Shown here: in pieces, positions 34,619 through 46,318 of the stretch
Layout: each line of letters begins with the position of its first letter
Position numbering within the stretch: position 1 is the first letter of the stretch
Source of the DNA: Earliella scabrosa
Taxonomy: Eukaryota; Basidiomycota; Agaricomycetes; Polyporales; Polyporaceae
Length of the DNA stretch: 64,000 nucleotides
Direction of reading: 5' to 3'
Assembly (NCBI GenBank): GCA_022605405.1
Contig: JABYQQ010000003.1
Span: forward strand, 62,001-126,000
Made by a program: the position numbers and the translations under genes
Notes under the pieces: generated by a model
What the model was told of the DNA's origin: nothing
Seen by the model: the letters and a program-made list of their open reading frames with translations, nothing else
Database searches by the model: none

Positions 34619-35443
34619 ATGCCGCCTGACTACGAGCTGCAATCATACTGGCATACACGCTTCGAAAGGGAGCGTCACTTCGAATGGCTCGGAAATGGCG
34701 CAGACACCATCCTACCTCACGTCCGGACGTACCTCTGCGATTCGCAGACCTCGGCGCGATCTTCACCGGTACCCACACAGCCCGCCCGCTTGCTGCACAT
34801 CGGTGCAGGAACGTCCTCCCTCTCTGAGCGGATCCGCGAGCTCTACCATGACGTGTATGGGGCTGAAGTGGACGAGCGGGCGATCGTGCATACGGATTTC
34901 GCGGCAAATCTGGTCGCGAGGCAACAGGAGAAGGAGGCGGCTCTCGCGGTAGGTGGGCCTAGGAAGGGTATGCGGTGGATTTGCGCGGACGCGATGAAGT
35001 GGGCGGAGCTGCATTCCGCGCTGGATTTGGACGGGGAGCACACAACCTTCGACCTTGTGGTTGACAAGAGCACGTCGGACGCGATATCGTGCGGAGATGA
35101 CGTCTCGTACAGCAGCCCGGATCCAGGCCTCCATCCTGCCATCAACAAGTATCTGGCGACGCATGAAGGTCGGACGATGACCCTTGTACCGGTAGAGGTT
35201 CTGGCGGTACACTTAGCGTCGCTGGTACGTCCTGGCGGATTGTGGGTTGCATTGTCATACTCGTCGAATCGGTTCTCCTTCCTATCTTCCCCCGAGCCTC
35301 CGGACGCTACATTCCCTCGCGCGGCCAATCATTGGGTCATCGAAAACGTTTTCGCGGTGGACGCGCCGACGGGAATGAAAGAGAATGGACACGCACCCGT
35401 TGTACAACACTACATCTTTCTGCTTCGTCGCAGGAAGGCGTGA
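34619..35443 (+). CDS. Class I SAM-dependent methyltransferase (METTL13-like)
   Basis: A single-exon gene of 274 residues from MPPDYELQSYWHTRFERERH. The opening YWHTRFERERHFEWLGNG resembles the YWdxRY..E..FEW entry of the METTL13/EEF1A-lysine methyltransferase group. SAM-binding motif I is LLHIGAGTSSLSERI (residues 58-72). It is followed by an acidic residue at the end of strand 2 (VYGAEVDE) and FDLVVDKSTSDAI (motif IV/post-I region), where family members have D-K-x-x-x-D. The C-terminus VVQHYIFLLRRRKA fits the last strand of the fold. The substrate is unknown; a protein lysine or N-terminal methyltransferase is the likeliest guess. ATGs upstream (34397 onward) are in frame, so the start is tentative. 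Confidence 0.8.
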   Translation: MPPDYELQSYWHTRFERERHFEWLGNGADTILPHVRTYLCDSQTSARSSPVPTQPARLLHIGAGTSSLSERIRELYHDVYGAEVDERAIVHTDFAANLVARQQEKEAALAVGGPRKGMRWICADAMKWAELHSALDLDGEHTTFDLVVDKSTSDAISCGDDVSYSSPDPGLHPAINKYLATHEGRTMTLVPVEVLAVHLASLVRPGGLWVALSYSSNRFSFLSSPEPPDATFPRAANHWVIENVFAVDAPTGMKENGHAPVVQHYIFLLRRRKA

Positions 35444-35913
35444 TCCGGTGAGTCGTATTGGAATAACTATATGGATAGGTTCCGCGCTGACTTGCAACGC
35501 GCGCGATGCGTACAAGAGTGCGTTCGCAGTGCATTGCACCAGAGGGGAGGAGGGGCACCGGGCAGTCAGCAGGCTTGTGTAGCAATATCGCTGACGTTGA
35601 AGTGAATCGATGTACTTGTAGTGCAGCAGCGCATTCGATATTCTTCGCGAGGCGATAGAAAACGTCCAAATAGTGCACGCGTGATGAAGCGATCGACCAA
35701 GGAGGCCTTCAGCCTCGATGGAGCAGACAAGGCAAGTCCTCGGAGGCTGGGACTTGTACGCGAAGCGATCACGTGTGCAACGCGATGTACGCGAGTTGTT
35801 GAACACATCCGCGTCAGGCGCCCACTGCTCTCTTCCCTCCGTCCACTCCCCAACCAGCCCCGCGCATATCTATCCCTTCGCGTCACGCTCCTCCTTCGCG
35901 CCCTGCAAACGCG
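35444..35913. other. 470 bp intergenic region
   Basis: Promoter of the sirtuin gene plus the methyltransferase 3' UTR. A pyrimidine-rich run (CTCTCTTCCCTCCGTCCACTCCCC, 35828-35851) precedes the start codon, as is common for fungal genes. I see no coding signal. Confidence 0.45.
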
Positions 35914-37605
35914 ATGACCATTACACTTGACCTCGACGCGTCAACCTCAGACGCGACTACGAGGAGAACACTGTCCAGCCTATCCCTAGCTGTGGCCAAA
36001 TGCAAGAAGATCATCGTGGTTACCGGTGCTGGTATCTCGTGTTCCTGTGGCATTCCAGTACGCGCGCTGCACAGTCTCTGCTACTGCCCCAGTTGCTGAC
36101 GCGTCCTACAGGACTTCAGGTCATCGGACGGCCTGTATGCATTGGTGAAGCAGCAGTACCCAGATGTCGTCCTCAAAGGACGCGATCTCTTCGACGCGTC
36201 TCTATTCCGCGACTCCACATCCACCGCCGTATTCTACACGTTTATCTCCCAGCTGAAGAGGTCCATTGACGGCGCGTCACCGTCTCCTACACATCGCTTC
36301 ATCAAGACACTGGATTCAAAACGGAAGCTCCTCCGTTCATACACCCAAAACATCGATGGTCTTGAAGAGAGAGCAGGGCTGGTTGGAACCTCTAGCCAGG
36401 AGATCAAGACCACAGGTAAGGGCAAGTCGAAGATCCGGACCAAGGACGTGCGCAACGTTCAGCTCCACGGCGACATCCACCGCGTACGGTGCACCTTCTG
36501 TTCCGCCGACTTCCCCTGCACACAAGAGCACATCGATACCTTCCTCTCGGGCAGTCCACCCGACTGCCCTGAATGCGCCGCGCGCTGTGAGTACACGTGT
36601 GTTATGCGTTGTCCGAAGCGCGCTCATGCCGAGCCCTCTCGCAGCGACCGCGCGCGTGGCCCGCTCAGCGCGCGCCCTCAAGGTTGGCACATTGCGCCCC
36701 GCCATCGTGCTCTATGACGAGCCCCATCCCCTTGGCGACGACATTGGGACCATCCAGACCGCAGACATCGCGCGCAAGCCGGACATGCTCATCATCATGG
36801 GCACGTCGCTCAAGGTGCACGGATTCAAGAAGCTCGTGAAGGACTTCGCGCGCACCGTCCACGAGTCCGCGCCCCCACCCTTCGCCTCGTCCGGCTCGCC
36901 GCTGAAGAAGCACGCGAAGAGCTTTGCGGGCAAGGTCATCTTCGTTAACAAGACGGCCCCCGGGAGCGAGTGGGATGGCATCATCGACTACCACGTCGCT
37001 GGCGAGACCGACCGCTGGTGCGAGAAGGTCATCGAGGACTGGAAGAAGGCGCGCCCCTCCGACTGGGAGGTCCAGAAGACGCTCGTCGCGACTGGCGAGG
37101 AGGCCACTACTGGCACCTTCCATGTGGCGAAGGAGATCACGAACACGCTCGGGGCGAAGGCGAAAGGTGTGTGGTATAGCATTTCGATCTATTGGGCAGT
37201 GGTGCTGAAGGGGTGGTGGTAGGCGCGAAGCGGAAGTACAACCGCAAGCGCGAGAACGCACCACTGCCCGAGGACGAGATCTTCGACATCACCTTGCCCC
37301 TCCCCGAGGCTCCTCCTTCCCCCGGCAAGCGTCCTCAGAGCCGTTGTCACTACAATGACGTCGAATCTAGTCCGTCGAAGAAGTCGCGCGAGGGCGCGGC
37401 TGCTGCAAGAGAGCCTGTGCACTTCGAGGAGCGCGGGATGCTTTTCGGGAACGCTACCAACTCGAAGAGCCGACGCGCAAAGGACGAGTTTGACCTTGGG
37501 GAGAACGTCGCAGCGTCCAAGACCACGAGGAGCCTGAAGCGGCAGAGTTCCAAGATGCAGGTCGAGGTGGTACTTGAACCGAGGCGGAGGACCACAGCTG
37601 CTTGA
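35914..37605 (+). CDS. NAD+-dependent histone deacetylase, Hst3/Hst4-type sirtuin
   Basis: A class I sirtuin of the Hst3/Hst4 branch, which in yeasts removes acetyl from histone H3 Lys56 after replication. Four exons (35914-36057, 36112-36586, 36645-37166, 37223-37605) sum to 1,524 nt, or 507 residues. Key motifs: GAGISCSCGIPDFRSSDGLY (NAD+ binding), TQNIDGLEERAGL, the catalytic histidine in VQLHGDIHRVRC, and a zinc site with CTFC and CPEC separated by about 20 residues. Then come RPAIVLYDEPHP and IIMGTSLKVHGFKKLV. Loop sequences such as RDLFDASLFRDS are typical of Hst3/4. A basic, disordered C-terminal tail (AKRKYNRKRENAPLP and onward, about 125 residues) probably carries a nuclear signal and phosphorylation sites. 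The zinc and catalytic residues are complete. Confidence 0.92.
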
Positions 37606-37671
37606 GTGCAGTTCGTGCTCGATTGTTCATGCGCGACAATGCTATCTGCTATGGAGGATGTATCATTATTG

Positions 37672-37685
37672 TACATATATATGTA
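37672..37685. terminator. Perfect AT palindrome between convergent genes, likely 3'-end element
   Basis: TACATATATATGTA is a perfect 14-bp palindrome, 67 nt after the sirtuin stop and about 200 nt after the end of RPB6 on the other strand. It contains TACATA and TATATA words that act as polyadenylation efficiency elements in yeasts. Being palindromic, it could serve both strands. This role is inferred. Confidence 0.4.
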
Positions 37686-37887
37686 GCGCGACGTTAGCTA
37701 CTCCTAGCGAGGTCGTTCTAATTAGTTCTGCGTGCTGCATCTGGCACTAGCATAACTTTGGACGCGAATGACATAGCAGCAAGGTACATAGGATAACACA
37801 GTAAGACAGCCAGAGGACACGACAATGCAACCAAAAATACAATCCGCGCGACACACCTGCACCTGGTGGATGGAACTCTCCGTCTGC

Positions 37888-38564
37888 TCAGTCACTGATG
37901 AGCTCGGACACGCTCCAATCCTCGAAACTACCGTCAGGGAGGTATCGTCGGATGATGAGAGGGATTTTGCGCTGGGAAAGCTCCTTGATAGCGATCTGCA
38001 ACGCGTCCGTCTCGCCATCGAGCGGTACGAGGACAGGTGCGTTCATACTGCACGACAAGAATATAAGCCGGACGATACAGCCTGAGACAACCCAAAACCA
38101 CGCACCTGATCTGCAACGCCCTCGTCCCCAGCACACGCGCACGCTCGTACTTTGTGAGGTACGGCGTCGTGACGCGCACTTTGTTGGGTTGTCGCTCGCC
38201 CTGCATGCCCGTCTGAGACGCGTTCGATTGCGCCCCCTCCCCACTTGGCTGGTCCTGCCCGCCCTCCGCGCCGTTTGCACCGCCGAAGCCGTTTGTCTGT
38301 TCGCCCTCGCCGGCCCCCTCGCCGTCAGGGAGCTCCGTGGCGAGCAGGTCGTAGTTTTCGTCCTGGGGTGTCAAGGTATGTTACGGTTGGGTGCTGCACG
38401 GAGCAAGAGTACGCACAAAGGCATCCTCGGTGAAGCTGCGAAATAGCACGTTGGTTCAGCACGCGGACTAGGACATCCGGACGAGAGGATGAGGAGACAT
38501 ACCCCGGGCCGTCGTAGTCGTAGTCATCACCACCTCCACCGCCGCCGTATCCGTCGTCAGACAT
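37888..38564 (-). CDS. rpb6: RNA polymerases I, II and III shared subunit Rpb6 (ABC23)
   Basis: Rpb6 is a common subunit of all three nuclear RNA polymerases. Four exons are read: the first encodes [21 protein letters not shown] and a very short second gives FTEDAF; then [15 protein letters not shown] and a low-complexity Gly/Gln linker, [20 protein letters not shown], and a final exon [20 protein letters not shown] with [18 protein letters not shown], ending SELISD. The second half is nearly identical to other eukaryotic Rpb6 proteins. The Gly/Gln/Asn-rich insert between the acidic N-terminus and the core is longer than in yeast. The gene converges with the sirtuin. Confidence 0.95.
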
Positions 38565-39979
38565 TTTGACTCTAGATTCGAGTGCGAGGCGAGTCTAAGC
38601 AGAACAGACTGAGAGAGGACGGGGGGAGAGGTCACAAGGATGTTGCAGGTCTGGTGCTGCTGCCACCGTCTGCAGCAGAGTCGAGGACAAGAATTTAGAC
38701 GCTCAGAGTCTTTCGGCAAAGACCGAGCGCACTCATTTGGGAAGGCCGGCCGGAACGGCGTGTCGTCTTGAACCCCTCCATATGCATGTCTGAACTAACG
38801 CAACGAACGCAATGGCATAAAGTTCACCTTCTCTTCCATGTCAGGCATGTCAACCATATTCGTCTTCTGTGCATAGATCTGCAGGGAACGGTCCGATGAC
38901 CGCCCTCAATTCACGGTGTCGCCGCCGTCTCTAGGCTAGCGCTGACGTTCCGCAAGTTGAACATGAACGGAGTCGGCTGTAGCTGCATGCTCGCACAGTG
39001 CTAATGGTTCAGTTGCACACGCTGCATGCATAGACAAACCGCATCATCGTCGCGTGCTGCGGGCGGAAGGAGCCGAGTAGCAACACCGAACAGGGACTTG
39101 CGATCGCTGCAATCTCGGTCTGGGTCACCCAAAGCCTCTACTCGCTTCAAAGCGGTCGATTCATGCGACCGCCTGACTATGCATTCACCACTTGTTGACA
39201 GGAATGGACGTATGACGTAAAGTTGAATGTCTTATCGTTCGAAACACTCGAGGTGAGTGCTCCGGCCTTGTAAGTTGCGGTGGCCAGGGATCCCTGGGGC
39301 TCAACTAGGTGACTCTGTTTCCGTTTGCAGGAGAGAAGGAGGAGCGTCATGTATCCGCATGGAGGCGGGCGCCATGATCGCCGCTGGTTTCGTCTAGACG
39401 ACGGCGCAAGCATTCCAGCTGGCCATGTGCAGGGGCGAGAGAAGGTGGACGGAGATCCGCCTGTGTCAAATTAAAGCACAGAAGCAGACAGGGTGCGTCC
39501 TCGCGCGATCCCAACGATCTCGCGTACGACGGTGACGCCCGGCGGGCTAGTGTCTTGACAGGCTTCGCAACTTCGCCGTTGTCGTACGCATTCCATCTGC
39601 GCACACTTCCAGCGGCGTCAGCGCACCCCGCTTTTCCAGAGAACCCCCGCCGTGCTCTGCGAGGTCGCGCTGGCCGTAATCAGCCAGGGTCAGTCTCGTC
39701 AGCCAGGCCATGCCCCAGTGCGCGCACGGGAGAAGCACGGTGAGGTGACGGGGTGACGGGGTGGAGACCCAGCAGAACAGACGGCGATTGCGACCTTGGG
39801 TTTTCTGCTAGAACGCGTCACGCCCTTGCTCCCTCCTCCGGGAGTCTCGCGCGGCGTCTGCCGGACTGCATTCGTGCCAGCTAGGGCTCCTTGGGTTTGT
39901 GTGCGGCCCCGTAGGTTGCCCCCAGACTCCCACAAGCTCTCCTCTCCGTCTCGCCATCTCCTCCACAACCTTCTACCCC
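38565..39979. other. 1.4 kb divergent intergenic region
   Basis: This lies between the RPB6 start (-) and the start of the RRM-protein gene (+). Open frames on both strands at 39350-39990 overlap and lack domains. The segment at 39890-39978 is pyrimidine-rich and is probably the 5' UTR of the plus-strand gene. No other feature is supported. Confidence 0.45.
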
Positions 39980-42900
39980 ATGCCACCCAAAGGCATCGTC
40001 AAGGATCGCGCATGGGGCACACGCTATGACACCCTCGGATCTTCCCCACCTGCCTCCCCTCCCCTGCTCCGTGTGTCGACCGAACATTTAAACACATCTC
40101 TCCCATCTCCGTCTCCTCACGGCGCCCAGACGCAACCACCCAGCACCCCGGACAAGACAGGTACGCAAGATGGAACACCTCATGACTCTAGCATTTTCGT
40201 CGGGAGGTACGTCCCTCACCATGCCCTCACCGATTCATCCATGTGCTCATCACGTATTTGTACCTCGTGCTAGCCTTCCCGCTAATGTCGACCAGGGCGA
40301 ACTCACTCAGCGCCTTACCGATCACCTTTCTGGTTATCCCCAAGTCAAGACAATCAAAGTTGTACGAGACACGCGCGGTGGCGTCTGTGCCTTTGTTCAA
40401 TGCGACGTGAGCTCTTGATGCGCATATATGCGGTATTGTGGCCCTCGCTGACGTCCACGATATTTCTCAAGTCACCTGTCGCTGCCGGGGAGCTGCTCCA
40501 CTTGCTGCACACCCATCCACCATTGCCATTCCTTGGCAGATTCCTTCGCTTCGAGCCTGCCAAGGCGTTCCGAACCCTTCTCGTTTCATACCGGTAAGCT
40601 TACGGGTGTTGTGGCGTTGCCCGTCGGTTCGAGTCTTATATCCCACCCAACATCGCGCAGCGTCCCAGCCGGTTTCCTCTCCACCAGCATGGATGGAATG
40701 TCAAGCGATTCCGACGGACACCTAGCGAAAATGCGCTTGGCGCATGCGATGAGGATCTATCGCCCTCGTAATGCAAAGTATGGCATTCTAACTATGTGAA
40801 CGGGCATCCATTGACGGCATTCCTATTGCAGATTCCTAGGCCTGCTCTACGATGCGGATGCTACAAATTTCGACATCGGTACGTCGATCGGTCATTCCGA
40901 TGACAAGCAGGACGCCTTCAGCAGTGGCGGGCTCCTCCTTAATCCATTACGGTACGATGGAGAGGTTGGTTTACCCTGCAATGTCCACGTTGCTGCGGTC
41001 ATTCATGTATGTTCCAGACTCTCAAGCAACTCGCACTCGCATTCGGCCCGCTAGAGTCCTTCAAGGAGTATAGTGAGCCAGAAGGTTAACTTCGTGTTCA
41101 CGTTCATCTGGGCAGTTACGCTGACACTGCATTCAGGCAAGGGTCTTCCCGAGAGCGATGCAGATACTCATAGAACCTATCCTCAACCCCATGACGCTCC
41201 GCGCTCTTCAGAGATGGCTAGGGACGTCTGGGAGATCAAGTGGAGAGATCGAGAAGATAGTGTCGCCGCATTGCTGGTGGGTTCTGGCATTTTGATTTAC
41301 GATACCGTCGTTAAGAACTAGATTCGCATAGACTCTCCGTCGTGTTCCCCATCTTAGCGTGAGTTGGGCGCACCATCCATCTTCTAGCGGCCCTCAGAGC
41401 GCTGGGCCTCACAAGACAAATTTGATCCTTCCTACAAGCCCATGGAAGTCACCAGTTGGACGAGGTGGGCATCCCAGTACTCGGACGATCGCCTCACAAG
41501 CTGAGCCGTTTTGCAGGAAGCGTATTCCCGCCGTTTTCGTCACCCGCAGCTTCATCAATCGTAGCATCGCCCGCTGCTCACCGTCAAGTCGATTCAACGG
41601 TGGAACACACCTGGCCCGAAGCAGACTCCGTCGATCGTTCGCAGCTGTCTGGTCCAGGTCCTCGGTGGGCCGACCAAGTAAACGATCTGGATTTCTCTGG
41701 AACCCCACCCTCCCCTGCTGCTCCCCGCAACGGATGTGCTGAAGAGCCTGTTCTCATCGGACGTCTGGATAGCTTGACGTTAGTGGGACGTGACCTTGCG
41801 ACTAGTCCTTTCAGTGGCTATACTCCGAACGTTGTTAGGCATCGCCCTCAGACGCCACATAGTGCGGTTCACCGTCGTGCAAATGTCCATGCGAATCCCA
41901 GCAGAACACCTGATAGAGAGCCCATCGCCAACTGGGGATTCACCCCCAGGAGAGACGATAGCATGGACTCGCTCTTGCCAACGCCATCATCTCAAGACGG
42001 AGTTAGAGAGCTCGATCCCACTACCGTTTTCGTGGGCGGTCTAGATGTATCCGAGTCCAACGCATGGGACGAGCACCGCTTGCGGCGTATCTTTGATAGG
42101 TTCGGTCGCGTTGAGAACATCCATTTTGTGAGACCCGGTGCGTCATTTGCATTACTCGTAGTGGTTATTCTCGACTGACGTGCATACAGCCAGCAAACGG
42201 TCTGCGTTCGCATTCATCAAGTTCGCGAGCACTGAGTCGGCAAGTCGCGCCGTCCAAGAGGAGGTGAGGGGCAGTTTGCTCAATCGGGTGTATACCTACC
42301 GGTTCTGATGAAACCTCGTAGCATAACCAGATGCACGACGGACGCCCTATCCGTGTTCAGCTCAGAGATCGCAACCCAGCGCAGCGAGGTATTTGGCGCG
42401 CGGGCCGTGGACGTACGCGTGCCTTCTTCGGTTTGCCTCCTCATGGCCAGAACGACATGTCGGCCATTGGCATATCAAGCCTTGGGCAACACTTGGATGG
42501 AACTGGCTCGCCTGTGGCATCTCCGCATGAGGGCTGCATGACCTCGTCAAGACAATCACATAACGCATTAGCTCGAAGCTCTCCGACGCGGACTGCCTAC
42601 AGTACTGGGGAACCACGGGATGCGATGGATCTCGTTCTACGTACCCGGAGTTGGCAGGACGGATTGAACGCAAGTACGAGTACATCCTCGATTTCGTCCG
42701 GTACCACGAAGGTCCCGTCTATCCGCTATGAAGTTTCTCACGGTCCCCCGAGTACAACCGCGTCCTCGACACCACCACCGTCTAGCTCTTCGGAGGTCGC
42801 TCCAGCGTCTTCGGCTGTGCCGATGGCGCCCTACATGAACATGGGCTTCCTCCCCCCGCAGTCCTGGGTGCCACCGTATCCATCCACATACCCCTACCCC

Positions 42901-43706
42901 TTTCCTGTTGCTCCCGGGTATGGTTACGTCGGATATCCATATGCTCCCATCCCCACCGTGCCGCCTCAGGCCTTTCCCAGGGAAGGGGTTCCCTCCAACG
43001 CCGCCACTGGTGCCCCATGGACAGGTGCCATTGCAGGGACGGCATCTAAGGTAATATCTACGTATCCTCTTCGTCCGACGCATACACTGACTAGTCCTCC
43101 ATTGAACAGGACGGCGGGAGCACAGATGCGCCGGCGGCGGTAGGAACCCAACACCAGAACACCCAACCACCGCTTCGTCCAACCGGCTTCATACAGAACG
43201 AACATGGCGCTCTAGTTCCAGTCTACCAACGCGAAGCTTTAGACGAGTACATGGCAAACGCGAACGGACGTCCGCCCCACGTACAACCTACGCCCAGCGG
43301 TGCATGGCCCCAACCGCCATTCGCCGTGTATCCTGGACCGTATGCCATGGGCATGGCGCCGATGCACGCGCCGCCTCCGCCTCTCCCTTCTCCCAATCAG
43401 CAACGCTACTGGATGCCTGGTCATACGCCCTACGGAATACCGTACGCGCCCGCGCAGCCAGGGCTTTCCGCGCCTCTTGCGTCCTCTCCCGCTGGGATGC
43501 CGATCACTCCGTACGGGACCGCGCCCTACGTACCGACGCCCGGCCATCCTCAGCCTCACGGTGCGCAAATGGGAGGTCCTCAGCTGCCGTCACACCGTGC
43601 CAGAGGTCCGTACCATTCCGAAGGACCGGGTATCAATCGCCCTCCGAGTTCTAGGACGGGTGGTGTAGAGGGGCGTGGAGGTGTGCGCAGCTATGGTCGG
43701 CCGTAA
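39980..43706 (+). CDS. Multi-RRM RNA-binding protein
   Basis: A many-exon gene starting MPPKGIVKDRAWGTRYDTLG and ending GGVRSYGRP. A first RRM-like unit is formed by splicing SSIFVGS to LPANVDQGELTQRLTDHL, followed by VKTIKVVRDTRGGVCAFVQC (RNP2 then RNP1-like). A second, degenerate unit appears to follow at about 40480-41060 (RFLRFEPAKAFRTLLVSYR, FLGLLYDADATNFD). The clearest RRM starts at 42018: TTVFVGGLDVSESNAWDEHR (RNP2 FVGGL), then after an intron KRSAFAFIKFAS (RNP1), and MHDGRPIRVQLRDRNP. An Arg/Gly patch (GIWRAGRGRTRAFF) and a Pro/Tyr-rich tail (many PYP, GYP, YGTAPYV) complete it. It probably regulates mRNA stability or translation. Several middle splice sites are not resolved. Confidence 0.85.
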
Positions 43707-44123
43707 GTTTCGTTCGTATTCGGCGGAAACCTTGACAGAATAGCGTGGTGCCCTGTGGTGCCTCTAGTCCTAAAAACCCTGGTGACAGTCGCTTGGAGCG
43801 TCTGATAGAACTTCATTAGAACGTACATGTCTGCATGTTCTGGCTAGAGCGTGTGGCTAGAGTATGTGTCTCCGTTGGCACAACAGAACGGGGGACCCGA
43901 CCGATCGACTGTCGGGAGGTATGCCTCGATCGCGATCTGAAGCAGCCATGCGGTCATAGCCTCTCGATCATCTGGCGGCTGTGACGGGCTCCCTCGGGCG
44001 TCTCGCATGCCTTCCTCTTCCGCCCGTCTGTGGTCATGTCGCCTGGACGGTATGCTCGTCTCTTTCGCTGTTTTCTAGTCTCGTAATACGCCATCTGCTT
44101 CACGTCTGTATCTTCATCGTACA
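43707..44123. other. Intergenic region
   Basis: 417 bp between the RRM-protein stop and the lipase start, holding the 3' UTR of the former and the promoter of the latter. I see nothing else. Confidence 0.4.
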
Positions 44124-45809
44124 ATGCCTTCAAATCCAGTCAATCCAATACCGCTCGTGGTGGTCGAAGGCTTTTTGAGCAGCGCGGGCGCGCTCGTCTG
44201 GGGAGACTTTGAGCAAGCATCCAACTATGCTTGCCGAAGCAATGGCGAGGCCGACAGGAAGACTATCTTTGCCAGGTGGGCAGTATCTCTGCTTTACGCG
44301 CATCCCGCAGGCACTCATGATCGTGACGACGCAGCGTGGGTCCAGTCAGTTCGCTGCATGACCGAGCCTGCGAGCTGTTCTACTCGCTAGCCGGCGGAAC
44401 TGGTGAGTATCTGCGTTTTCGTATGGGGTCCTTCTTTGACATCACGCAACGGTCAGTCGACTATGGGGTCAAGCATGCTGCGGAGAATGGTCATGATCGG
44501 TTCGGCCGCACCCACAAAGTTGGACTCTATCCGGAGTGGTCTGTTGAGCACCCGTTGCATTTCCTAGGACACTCGATGGTGAGTTCGTCTATTATACATC
44601 GTTATATGTCCTCAACCCTGTGCAGGGCGGCCCAACGGTGATGAAGCTACAATGGCTCATCGCGACTGGATTCTTCGGGAACAAGTACCATCCAGACATG
44701 ATAGCATCCATTAGCACAGGTACGCAGCAGGTTCACCTATCCCGCAGCACAATGCTCAGCTGTGATCAGTTTCCGCACCGTTCAGAGGCACGCAGTTCGT
44801 GTATACGCTGGGAGAAGATACCTGCAACGCCCCCAGGGTTCGGCCTCTCTCCCCTGGCTGGTTTCTTGCGAAGGGCGTGCATGTCGTGTCGTACATCTCC
44901 CCACTTCTCCCGTCATTGTTCGATATGCACGTTGACGCGAGGCGGCTGTCGTATCGCGACTCGTCGTTCGCGTCGTTCTTGAGACACCTGTGGAAGAGCG
45001 AGTGGGCGGAGAGCCGGGACGCGACCCCGTACGATGCGACTTTTGAAGCCGCGGACGAAAGGGAAGCAGCCGGAGAAGGGGTCGTCAACCCCAACACGTA
45101 TTATCGCAGTTACTGCGCCACACTGGTGAGTAACCGATCTGCGAACGCCCTTTCGCTCGTGCTAACTCATAACATGCGTTACAGAACCGCACAAATGATC
45201 TGTCGTCTTGTGAGGATCGACCAACTTCTCTACTGCAGATGGCGCTGGCTCTACCCATGTACTTCACCTCGCGAGCCATCGCCTCGTTCCGTTTCTCGAC
45301 ACTGCGCCCAATCCCGGCATTCATGGAGACCATCTCATCTGCTAAGCACGCCTATTGCTACAGCGACGAGTCGCAGCTCGAAGACGGTATCATAGATGTG
45401 GACGAATGTGGGAGCTACCTGTCAACGGCCCTCCGCGCGAACGATGGCGTCGTCCCGATGTTTTCTCAGTGGCATCCGTTCGAGTGCAAGTGAGTCCTCG
45501 CCAAAGACCATTTGTTCCGACGATCGACTGATGTCATGCAGGCATACAAGGTGCAGACATTTCGGGCCCACTGACGACATCCTCGACGGCTCCGAGCAGC
45601 GGCTCTACGAGGACCCGCCGGACGCGGGAATCTGGCACGTTCATCACCTGCACGACGCGCACCATGTCTCCATTGTGCCCCTCTGGCTTGGCACGCCCGA
45701 CCAGAAGGCATTTTGGAGGGACCTGGGACATTGGCTGCGTGCAATCGACTGCGTGCGCCGGAGGGACGCTCCCGAGGCGCGGGCCGAGCACAGGGTCGTT
45801 TCGCTGTAA
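44124..45809 (+). CDS. Alpha/beta-hydrolase resembling family I.5 (thermoalkalophilic) lipases
   Basis: Seven exons (44124-44275, 44335-44402, 44457-44578, 44626-44719, 44770-45125, 45185-45489, 45542-45809) sum to 1,365 nt, or 454 residues. The fold starts PLVVVEGFLSSAGA. The block VGPVSSLHDRACELFYSLAGG and VDYGVKHAAENGHDRFGR matches the region of Geobacillus-type lipases that carries the structural zinc site (D/H residues) and its lid. The nucleophile elbow is GHSMGGP, with the catalytic Ser formed across a splice. A candidate acid is in the segment FVPMFSQWHPF/DGVVPMF, and a His follows in HHLHDAHHVS. There is no signal peptide, so it is likely cytosolic or membrane-associated. The natural substrate (triacylglycerol or other ester) is not shown by the sequence. 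Confidence 0.85.
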
Positions 45810-46318
45810 TTCGCGTACGGGTGCCTATCAGCCACTGGCAGATGCCTTGACATGATCCGTCTCATGCATCGGACGTGCCGTGAAGACGCTGGGAGCTGGA
45901 AGTCCGGCCGTAACCACATGGGCAGCTCGACGTTGGTTCAGCAGCTTGTGGACAGAGACTACGTTTGTGTGTCAGTGCCCTCGCTCTTGTCATCTGGAGG
46001 TTCTCAAACAAACCAGATAGTCGTTCGTCGGTCAACGCGGCGTGGCTGAGCAAATGTGGCCAGTACAGCGCTTGGAGGCGCACTCAGATCTCAGACCACG
46101 CCCGAGCCGCGAAGCTTAGATAAGCACGAATGCTGTAAGTGCACGGGTTGGGGATCTCGGCGAGGAAGGCCCTGGCGGTGCAGCAAAGTGCAGCAACAGC
46201 CTTGCGAAGGATGGAAGCCCGCAGCGCCTCGAGTGCCCCGGCCCATGTCCTCCCTCTCTCCACCACCACCGTCGTAAGCCTCACGTCCTTCGCCCTCCCT
46301 CCGTTCCGTCCTTGCGAG
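45810..46318. other. Intergenic region
   Basis: 509 bp upstream of the single-pass membrane-protein gene. The frame of that gene is open back to 46139, so its 5' limit is uncertain. I see no other feature. Confidence 0.4.

Noticed and set aside
27912..37605. BDP1, DMC1 and the sirtuin as a functional meiosis/genome-maintenance cluster
   Set aside because: Unrelated genes (RNase T2, a methyltransferase) are interspersed, and no shared control element is visible, so adjacency is better explained by gene density.
40600..40645. GGTTCGAGTC resembling a tRNA B box
   Set aside because: It lies in a probable intron of the multi-RRM gene, and no A box, cloverleaf stems or T-run terminator are found at the right distance.
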